Below, in pieces: positions 9,066 to 16,037 of a DNA stretch of 32,418 nucleotides (position 1 is the stretch's first letter; each line of letters opens with the position of its first letter). Origin of the DNA: Candidatus Altimarinota bacterium (GTDB lineage Bacteria > Patescibacteriota > Gracilibacteria > UBA4473); NCBI GenBank assembly GCA_027028725.1, contig JALVIB010000006.1, positions 1 to 32,418 on the forward strand, given 5' to 3'. A program made the translations under genes and the position numbers. The notes under the pieces are model-generated. The model saw only the letters and a program-made list of their open reading frames with translations, did not search any database and was not told the origin of the DNA.

Positions 9066-9394
9066 TTTTTCGCGGGATTTAGTTTATCAATCTGACCAAT
9101 AATTTTTCCAGTCTCGTCGCGTTTCCAATTTAGGACAATTTCTCGGCGAAGTTTGACGATTTTCAAAAGCTCGTAAACAATTTTTCGCGAGATTTTTCGT
9201 AAGTGTTTTTCCGCTTCATTCGCACTTCCGATGGTGGTAAAAAACACATTCGCAATCCCTAAATCGCCGGAAATTTCCACGCCCGTAATTGTCAGAAACC
9301 CAATTTGGTTCGGCGTCAAATATTTTTGAATAATGGTCGGCAAATGTTCATGGACGATGGCAGCGAGTTTGCGGGAGCGAGGAGAAGTTTTCAT
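9062..9394 (-). CDS. rbfA: Ribosome-binding factor A
   Basis: RSRKLAAIVHEHLPTIIQKYL...GFLTITGVEISGDLGIANVFFTTIG...AEKHLRKISRKIVYELLKIVKLRREIVLNWKRDETG. Stops at TGA in an ATGA overlap with the next gene. Confidence 0.85.
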   Translation of the reverse strand: MKTSPRSRKLAAIVHEHLPTIIQKYLTPNQIGFLTITGVEISGDLGIANVFFTTIGSANEAEKHLRKISRKIVYELLKIVKLRREIVLNWKRDETGKIIGQIDKLNPAKK

Positions 9395-9849
9395 TTTAGT
9401 TCAGGTAATTCGGCGAGTTTTTTCAAAATTCGGTAATTTGTCGGTAAAAAGTTAATTCCCGCGAAATCTTCTTTTCCAACCCATTTAATTTGTTGGTTTT
9501 CTTGTGGGCTAAATTCCGTGTTTTCCCGCGGGAAACAGCGATAAAATAACAAAACCAAAACAACATTGTCAAAATAATGCGTGTCTTTGAAAAACATGTC
9601 TTCCACATGGATTTCGCCACCGAGTTCTTCGCGGATTTCGCGAGCCACACAATCACGAGCGCGTTCGCCTTCCTCAATTTTTCCGCCGGGAAACTCCCAT
9701 TTTCCGGGAAAAGATTTCCCTTTGGGACGAGTCTGAATCAGCACTTTTCCGTCGCGAAAAATGCAAGCAACTCCAATTTCCAAGCGTTTTTTATCGTTAT
9801 TTTTACTCTTTTTTTCAACCATATCGCTCGGATTATATTTTTCTCTCAA
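9391..9849 (-). CDS. NUDIX hydrolase (MutT-like)
   Basis: GKWEFPGGKIEEGERARDCVAREIREELGGEI: Nudix box. Confidence 0.92.
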   Translation of the reverse strand: MREKYNPSDMVEKKSKNNDKKRLEIGVACIFRDGKVLIQTRPKGKSFPGKWEFPGGKIEEGERARDCVAREIREELGGEIHVEDMFFKDTHYFDNVVLVLLFYRCFPRENTEFSPQENQQIKWVGKEDFAGINFLPTNYRILKKLAELPELK

Positions 9850-9912
9850 ATAAAAGCGAAAATTTCGTGGGATATTTCTCAGAAGAGAAGAAATTTAGAG
9901 ATCAGAAGAATG

Positions 9913-9970
9913 TAGGGGCGATTATCAATCGCCCTTTGTTTCTGTAGGGGCGATCCCTTGTGGTCGCCCA
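9913..9970. repeat. GTAGGGGCGA...TCGCCC dispersed repeats
   Basis: tgtaggggcgattatcaatcgccctttgtttctgtaggggcgatcccttgtggtcgccca; a related gggcgattaataatcgccca lies near 21987. Confidence 0.7.
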
Positions 9971-10062
9971 CTAATTTAAATTCTTTTTTTGGACACCCAT
10001 AAAGGGCGTCTCTACAAATCCCGCGAAATTTTAAAAAAGGACAGGCTGTCTCGAAGAATTTT

Positions 10063-10136
10063 AAACAACCCCCCTCAGCCCCCCCCTTGTCAGGGGGGAG
10101 GCATAAAGGAATTATTTAAAAATTTCGCGGGATTTT
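10063..10136 (+). repeat. Composite repeat: CCCCCC/GGGGGG hairpin + GGAATTATTT + CGCG motif (copy 2)
   Basis: aaacaacccccctcagcccccccc ttgtcaggggggaggcataaaggaattatttaaaaatttcgcgggatttt. Confidence 0.85.
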
Positions 10137-10197
10137 AGTTGCCTTATTTGAAAAAAATCGCGAAAATTTACACGAATTTTTTTTAACCCCATTTTCA

Positions 10198-11202
10198 ATG
10201 AAAAAACGAGTCGCTATCAACGGATTCGGGCGTATTGGTCGTGCCACAGCTCGAATTATTCTGGAAAATTATTCCGACCAACTAGATTTAGTCGCAATAA
10301 ATGACCCTTCTCCAACTACTACAACAGCCCATTTGCTACAATTTGATTCAAATTTTGGAACTTTTAAGAAAAATATCTCTATTATCAACGAAGGAGGTGA
10401 AGAATATTTGCTTGTTGATGACAAAAAAATTCGCAGTTTCACAACCCGCGAAATTTCTGATTTGCCTTGGGGCGATTTAGATATTGACATTGTTTTGGAA
10501 TGTACTGGTGTTTTCCGCACAATCGATGGTTGCCAAAAACACATTGATCAAGGAGCGAAAAAGGTTTTACTTTCCGCACCGCCAAAATCAGACGGATTTC
10601 GCGTGATTGTTCACGGAGTTAACGATGAAGAATTGAAAAAAGACGATATTTTCGTTTCCAACGCGAGTTGTACAACTAATTGTCTAGCGCCGGTGGTAAA
10701 AGTTTTGCACGAAAATTTCACTATTAAATCCGGATTAATGACGACAATTCACTCTTATACAAACGATCAGAGAATTCTAGATGTCGGACACAAAGACTTA
10801 CGCCGAGCGCGCGCCGGAGCGTTGAACATTATTCCAACTTCGACCGGAGCAGCAAAAGCAGTGGGATTAGTTATTCCGGAAATGGCGGGGAAATTAACCG
10901 GACTTGCGGTTCGTGTGCCAACTCCAACGGTTTCAATCGTTGATTTGACTGTTAAATTGGATAAAAAAGTGACTGCCGAAGAAGTTAACGCGATTTTCAA
11001 AGCCGAAGCCGAGAAAAACCCGCGAATTTTTGGCGTAGAAAGCCGTCCTTGTGTCAGTAAAGACTTCCAAGGCGACAGCCGTTCGACAATTGTAGACCTT
11101 GAACAAACAATGGTTATCGACGACATGCTCAAAGTAATGTCTTGGTACGATAACGAATGGGGATACTCTTGCCGATATGTTGATATCGCGACAATGATGT
11201 AA
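10198..11202 (+). CDS. gap: Glyceraldehyde-3-phosphate dehydrogenase, type I
   Basis: MKKRVAINGFGRIGRATARIIL...SNASCTTNCLAPV...WYDNEWGYSCRYVD. Confidence 0.97.
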   Translation: MKKRVAINGFGRIGRATARIILENYSDQLDLVAINDPSPTTTTAHLLQFDSNFGTFKKNISIINEGGEEYLLVDDKKIRSFTTREISDLPWGDLDIDIVLECTGVFRTIDGCQKHIDQGAKKVLLSAPPKSDGFRVIVHGVNDEELKKDDIFVSNASCTTNCLAPVVKVLHENFTIKSGLMTTIHSYTNDQRILDVGHKDLRRARAGALNIIPTSTGAAKAVGLVIPEMAGKLTGLAVRVPTPTVSIVDLTVKLDKKVTAEEVNAIFKAEAEKNPRIFGVESRPCVSKDFQGDSRSTIVDLEQTMVIDDMLKVMSWYDNEWGYSCRYVDIATMM

Positions 11203-11506
11203 ATGATATAGTTAACGAGTTTATAAGTAGGGACAGGTTTAAAACCTGTCCTTTTTAAAAATTTCGCGGGATTTTCTTCTATCGAAAACCTCCCCCTTTC
11301 TTTAAAGGGGGAATGAGGGGGATTTTATTTTTTAAAAAATCACCCCCCGCCCTCTTTCCAAAAAGAGGGAGCTAAATAGGAAAAATCCCGCGAAATTTTT
11401 ACAGAATTACACAAAATGATTCATTCTTTTGAAAAAAGTTTGAAAGATTAATTTCTTATTTCTTGTAGACTCGTCAACTTGTGAACTTGTAAACTTGCAT
11501 TTTTTT

Positions 11507-11534
11507 TTGACAAAACAAATTTCATTACTAATAT
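11507..11534 (+). promoter_or_regulatory. rpsU promoter: TTGACA-N16-TAATAT followed by CGCGCCG then ATG
   Basis: TTGACA 11507-11512, TAATAT 11529-11534, start codon at 11542. Confidence 0.75.
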
Positions 11535-11541
11535 CGCGCCG

Positions 11542-11748
11542 ATGATAAAAGTAACAATCAGAGACGGAGAATCAGTAGATCGTTTGATTAAACGATTTTT
11601 GCGACATGTTAAAAATCGCGGATTGCTAAAAGCTTTCCGAGAAGATCGTTATTTCAAGCAAAAACCAACTAAAAAGAAAATTCGCGAAGCGGCTTTATCT
11701 CGCGAAAAATACCGTGCAGAAAATAAGAAAAAACAATATATTAGCTAG
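11542..11748 (+). CDS. rpsU: 30S ribosomal protein S21
   Basis: MIKVTIRDGESVDRLIKRFLRHVKNRGLLKAFREDRYFKQKPTKKKIREAALSREKYR. Confidence 0.95.
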   Translation: MIKVTIRDGESVDRLIKRFLRHVKNRGLLKAFREDRYFKQKPTKKKIREAALSREKYRAENKKKQYIS

Positions 11749-11762
11749 TTTTGGCTAAATAA

Positions 11763-12773
11763 ATGTCTAAATCAAATTTTGAAAACATAGGAAATCCTCA
11801 AAGCGTTGAGGATTTTTTAAATTTCGCGGGATTTTTGCTGAAAGAGTTTAAAAATCCCACTCTGGAAGCAGAATTACTTTTATCCTTAGCGTTAGAAAAA
11901 GATCGCGTTTGGCTAAAAACTCATCATGATTACCTTCTAACAGCTGACGAAGCACGAAAATCCCGCGAATTTTTGGAACGCCGCAAAAACCACGAGCCGT
12001 TGGCTTATATCCGTGGTTGGAAAATGTGGTGCGACATGAAAATCAAAGTTTCGCCGGATGTTCTTATTCCGCGCGATGAAACGGAAATTTTGGCGAATTA
12101 TATTTTAGGCAACAAGTCCGAACTTACCCAAGTCCGGACTTGCCCAAGTCCGGACTTAAATTTTTCGCGGGATTTTGAGCCAAAAACTATTTTGGATATT
12201 GGGACGGGAAGTGGTTGTTTGGCTATTTTTTGCGCGAAAAATTTCCCGCAGGCAGAAGTGACCGCAATTGATATTTCCCCCAAAGCTCTACAAATCGCCA
12301 AAGAAAACGCCCAAACTCATAAAGTGGAAATCAATTTTATTGAGTCTGATTTGTTAGAAAATATTCATATTTCTCCCCTCTTTAGACAAAGAGGGGAATT
12401 AAAGGGGTGTTTGAATAAAGATCAAACGCCCCCTAGCCCCCGCTTAATCTTAAGCGGGGGGACAAGCAGGGACCCACAAAATTTCGACATAATCATCGCC
12501 AACCTCCCATATGTTCCGGACGACATTGAAGTCACTGAAGATGTCAGAAAAGAACCGCATAACGCGATTTTCGCAGGAGAAGACGGTTTGGATTTAATTC
12601 GCCGATTGGCAGAGGAATTAAAATCCCGCGAAATTTCGTTTCATGAACTTTGGTTAGAGTTTTGGACTGCTCAAGAGAAAGAAATTAAGAAAATTTTTGC
12701 GGGATTTTCTGTTGAGTTCTTGCCTGATTTAAGTGGAGATACTTATTTCGCGAAGATTACTCTAGAAAAGTAA
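11763..12773 (+). CDS. prmC: Peptide chain release factor N(5)-glutamine methyltransferase
   Basis: AEARKSREFLERRKNHEPLAYIRGWKMWCDMKIKVSPDVLIPRDETEIL...ILDIGTGSGCLAIFCAKNFP...FDIIIANLPYVP; interrupted by two in-frame repeat insertions. Confidence 0.93.
   Translation: MSKSNFENIGNPQSVEDFLNFAGFLLKEFKNPTLEAELLLSLALEKDRVWLKTHHDYLLTADEARKSREFLERRKNHEPLAYIRGWKMWCDMKIKVSPDVLIPRDETEILANYILGNKSELTQVRTCPSPDLNFSRDFEPKTILDIGTGSGCLAIFCAKNFPQAEVTAIDISPKALQIAKENAQTHKVEINFIESDLLENIHISPLFRQRGELKGCLNKDQTPPSPRLILSGGTSRDPQNFDIIIANLPYVPDDIEVTEDVRKEPHNAIFAGEDGLDLIRRLAEELKSREISFHELWLEFWTAQEKEIKKIFAGFSVEFLPDLSGDTYFAKITLEK
11792..11818 (+). terminator. Intrinsic-terminator-like hairpin (AAATCCTCAA-AGCG-TTGAGGATTT + T run) within 5' part of prmC ORF
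   Basis: 10-bp perfect stem, 4-nt loop, followed by Ts; 44 nt downstream of the rpsU stop. Confidence 0.5.
12114..12176 (+). repeat. AAGTCCGGACTT-palindrome array plus CGCG motif inserted in prmC
   Basis: aagtccgaacttacccaagtccggacttgcccaagtccggacttaaatttttcgcgggatttt; related to repeats at 21119 and 31309. Confidence 0.85.
12370..12476 (+). repeat. Two C/G-rich hairpin repeats inserted in frame in prmC
   Basis: ctcccctctttagacaaagaggggaattaaaggggtg ... cgccccctagcccccgcttaatcttaagcggggggacaag; the same style as intergenic CCCCC/GGGGG repeats elsewhere in the window. Confidence 0.8.
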
Positions 12774-12789
12774 AAATTTCGCGGGATTT
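12774..12789. repeat. CGCG motif forming the entire spacer between convergent stop codons
   Basis: TAA(12771-12773) aaatttcgcgggattt TTA(12790-12792). Confidence 0.9.
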
Positions 12790-14184
12790 TTATATTTCCT
12801 CCTTCTTTTGCGCAGACCAAATTCCCCAGCCCAACAAACCAAAACAAACCAAAAGGAAAACGGGGAATTTCCAAGAAAAATCTTGAACTTCGTCCGCTCC
12901 GGATTTTACCAGAGTAGCGTTTTCGGGGATGTATGGCGGTTCAGATTCTTCGGTTTCTTGATTTTCAAAGCTGTTAGCTTGAGCAGTTTCCGCCAAGGAA
13001 ATTCCCGCGAAAAAATCATCAACTTCTTCTTTTAGCGTTAAGTACTGCGTTTCGGTCTCTTTAGCTTCTTTTTGAACTTTGTACAAATTTGTCTGTAAAT
13101 CCAAGAAAGTTTTTTCCAAATTAGCTTTTTCGTTTTCGTCTTGCGCCCGAGAAATTGCCAACGAAACATTATTTAATTCAGCATTAAGCGTATCTATTTT
13201 TTGCTTTTTGATTGAGGCGTCTTTCAATAATTGCACCAAATCATTATATTTTTTCTCCATTTCGGGGTTCGCCTTTAATTTCGCGGGATTTTCTCTGACT
13301 TTTTTTTCTAACTCTTTTAAAATATCCAACTCGGTTTGAGCTTGAACGCTCGGAATTTCCTCTTCACTAGTTGCTTCAATTAGCGGAGGTTCGCCAGACG
13401 AGTGAAATCTCGCGAAATTTTCGTCTTCGAAATTATTTATCGCAAATTCACCATCTCCTTCCACAGAAAAATCTGCCGTTGAACCAATCTCCCCACTTGC
13501 TGGATTTCCTTCGATTTCATCAGCATATGGTCCAGTATAAGGGCGTTTCGGATAAACTTCATACTCATCAGCAAAATGTTCTGGTTCAGGATCTTCGTCA
13601 AAAATTGTGTAGATTCCCGTTCGACGCAAAACAGAAGTTAAAACCCGCGAATTTTCACCAGATTCCGCTACATTCCCCCCAATTTTTCGCCATCCGTCTT
13701 CTTCGCCTTGCCATTCCCAAAGGTTCGGCAGTTTCACATTTTCATCTTCAATTAGATAAACCAACTTTACCCAAGCTGATTTCTTTAATCCATCAGGATT
13801 GAGCAATTGCTCGCGAAATAAGTTTTTCCGTGTGCGTTTATCAAATTTGTCAATAAACAAAATATCTGCCCCAGAATTTGAAACCATTTCAAAAGTAATC
13901 AATTCGCGCATTAAGCCACGCGGGTTTTTGACATCTTCTAATTCAATTTTGTGCGGAGGCAAAATTTCTCCCGTAAAATTTACTTGTGCTTCAGCATCAA
14001 CAAACTTTGTGTCTTTGGAAAACTCAATAAAAACGCCACCTTCATCACTCGCCAACAAAGTATTTTCCGCGAGATTTCCATCAACCACCTCGACAAAACT
14101 AGCCGGCATTAACGGCTGATATTCCGCGAAAACTAGCGGAAAGAAAGCTGTTATAACGGCAAAAGCGGTTAAAAATTTTTTCAC
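12790..14184 (-). CDS. Exported/membrane-anchored coiled-coil protein, 464 aa
   Basis: Signal peptide MKKFLTAFAVITAFFPLVFAE, long coiled coil, C-terminal TM FPVFLLVCFGLLGWGIW. Confidence 0.7.
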   Translation of the reverse strand: MKKFLTAFAVITAFFPLVFAEYQPLMPASFVEVVDGNLAENTLLASDEGGVFIEFSKDTKFVDAEAQVNFTGEILPPHKIELEDVKNPRGLMRELITFEMVSNSGADILFIDKFDKRTRKNLFREQLLNPDGLKKSAWVKLVYLIEDENVKLPNLWEWQGEEDGWRKIGGNVAESGENSRVLTSVLRRTGIYTIFDEDPEPEHFADEYEVYPKRPYTGPYADEIEGNPASGEIGSTADFSVEGDGEFAINNFEDENFARFHSSGEPPLIEATSEEEIPSVQAQTELDILKELEKKVRENPAKLKANPEMEKKYNDLVQLLKDASIKKQKIDTLNAELNNVSLAISRAQDENEKANLEKTFLDLQTNLYKVQKEAKETETQYLTLKEEVDDFFAGISLAETAQANSFENQETEESEPPYIPENATLVKSGADEVQDFSWKFPVFLLVCFGLLGWGIWSAQKKEEI

Positions 14185-14227
14185 AATGGTATTTTGGCCT
14201 AATTTCGCGGGATTTTCAAATAAAAAA

Positions 14228-14290
14228 AATTAAGTCAGGACTTAGACAACTTTTTGTAAAATATAAAGTCTGGACTTGTTTTTTTCTAAA
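14228..14290 (-). repeat. Degenerate copy of the 88-bp AAGTCCGGACTT repeat
   Basis: aattaagtcaggacttagacaactttttgtaaaatataaagtctggacttgtttttttcta resembles the reverse complement of 21119-21206. Confidence 0.6.
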
Positions 14291-14360
14291 ATCTCGTGAA
14301 AATTTCGCATTCTTTTTCAAACAAGAGTAAAATTCCCGCGAAATTTTAATTTTTTCAGAA

Positions 14361-15623
14361 ATGACTACTATCAAATCCGTTTTCGCCCGCGAAATTTTAG
14401 ATTCTCGGGGAAACCCAACCGTCGAAGTAGAGATGTCCGACGGAACTCATACTGTTTTGGCAAAAGTTCCTTCCGGAGCTTCCACCGGAATTCACGAAGC
14501 ACTGGAACTTCGCGATGGCGATAAATCGCGTTACGGCGGGAAAGGTGTTTTGAAAGCGGTGGCGAATGTAAACGAAATTATCGCGGAAAAAGTGGTGGGC
14601 TTGGATTCGGAAAATCAAACAGAAATTGACCAATTAATGTTGGATTTGGACGGAACCAAAAACAAAGGAAAACTCGGAGCAAACGCCATTTTGGGAGTTT
14701 CACTGGCGATTGCGCGACTTTCGGCAAAATCTCGCGGGATTCCGCTTTACGAATATTTGAACGAAATTTTTTCGGAAATCCACGGCGAAAAAGTTCAGAT
14801 GACTTTACCGCGACCGATGATGAATGTGGTGAATGGTGGAAAACACGCGGATTCTGGATTGGCGATTCAGGAGTTTATGATTTTTCCAAAACTCGCGACT
14901 TTCCGCGAAAATTTGCGCGCCGGAGCGGAAACTTTTCATACTTTGAAAAAAATTCTCGCGAAAAAAGGATTTGCCACTTCGGTCGGTGATGAAGGAGGAT
15001 TTGCCCCGCGATTGCCAAAAGTTGCGGACGCCTTGGATACCATTATGGAAGCTATTTCCGTAGCTGGTTATGAAGGAAAAATCGAATTAGCCAGCGATCC
15101 AGCAGCTTCTGAATTTTACGGACCGGAAAATGGTGCGGAAGAAGGAAAATACTTGATTGATGGGAAAAATTTAACTAGCGAGGAATTAGTAGATTTTTAC
15201 GGCGAAATTTTCGCGAAATATCCGTTAGTTTCGCTTGAAGACAGTCACGCCGAAGATGATTTCGCGGGATTTATTGCGATGCAGAAAAAATTTGGCGACA
15301 AATACCAATTAGTCGGAGACGACCTTTTTGTAACAAATAAAGAACGCTTACAGCTGGGAATTGAGGAAAAACAAGCCAACGCGATTTTGATTAAAGTGAA
15401 CCAAATCGGGACTTTGACTGAAACTTTCGAAACGATTTCACTCGCCAAAAATAACAATTTCGCGACCGTTATTTCGCATCGTTCCGGAGAAACTTCCGAC
15501 GATTTTATCGCGGATTTGGCGGTTGGAGCCGGATTAGGACAAATTAAAACCGGTTCGCTTTCACGGTCTGAAAGAATTTGTAAATACAATCAGCTTTTAC
15601 GAATTGAGGAAAAGTTAGGATAA
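14361..15623 (+). CDS. eno: Enolase
   Basis: [18 protein letters not shown]...[18 protein letters not shown]...[17 protein letters not shown]...[17 protein letters not shown]. Confidence 0.98.
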   Translation: MTTIKSVFAREILDSRGNPTVEVEMSDGTHTVLAKVPSGASTGIHEALELRDGDKSRYGGKGVLKAVANVNEIIAEKVVGLDSENQTEIDQLMLDLDGTKNKGKLGANAILGVSLAIARLSAKSRGIPLYEYLNEIFSEIHGEKVQMTLPRPMMNVVNGGKHADSGLAIQEFMIFPKLATFRENLRAGAETFHTLKKILAKKGFATSVGDEGGFAPRLPKVADALDTIMEAISVAGYEGKIELASDPAASEFYGPENGAEEGKYLIDGKNLTSEELVDFYGEIFAKYPLVSLEDSHAEDDFAGFIAMQKKFGDKYQLVGDDLFVTNKERLQLGIEEKQANAILIKVNQIGTLTETFETISLAKNNNFATVISHRSGETSDDFIADLAVGAGLGQIKTGSLSRSERICKYNQLLRIEEKLG

Positions 15624-15776
15624 AATCCCTTTCTAATTCCCCCGCAAGGCGGGGGGGCTCAGTCTTCGCTAAAGCTATGACCGACAAGTAGGGGGGTTGT
15701 TTAAAACCCCGCGAAATTTTTGACTTTTCTAAAATTTTATGTATAATCAAAAGGTATTTACTAATCAAATTAAAAA

Positions 15777-16016
15777 ATGGTAGGAATAAATAAAAACAAG
15801 AGACATACGGAGTTCGCTGAAAAAATGATGGAAATTTCTCAAACACCAAAATATTTAAAGGCTACTCAGGAAGAACGAGGTATAATTGTAGAAAAAATTA
15901 GAAATACGGTAAATCAAAAGTGGGCAGATCATGTCCAAGGAAGTCGTTTTGATGATCCGCCAAAATCACCTAAACAAGAAGACGGTTTCAAATTCGAAGA
16001 TGGACACCGACTATAA
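15777..16016 (+). CDS. Hypothetical protein, 79 aa
   Basis: Short ORF, plausible start, ends just before the motif-spacer shared with dnaG. Confidence 0.45.
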   Translation: MVGINKNKRHTEFAEKMMEISQTPKYLKATQEERGIIVEKIRNTVNQKWADHVQGSRFDDPPKSPKQEDGFKFEDGHRL

Positions 16017-16037
16017 GGCTTAAAATCCCGCGAAATT

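Noticed and set aside
9062-9849. UGA reassigned to glycine (as in Gracilibacteria/Absconditabacteria)
   Set aside because: rbfA and the NUDIX gene end at TGA in ATGA start/stop overlaps, and conserved proteins have no in-frame TGA; the standard code fits.
14388-14404. Motif-like sequence in eno (cgcccgcgaaattttag) as an insertion
   Set aside because: It encodes the universally conserved enolase segment [11 protein letters not shown], so it can arise from codon choice in conserved residues rather than insertion.
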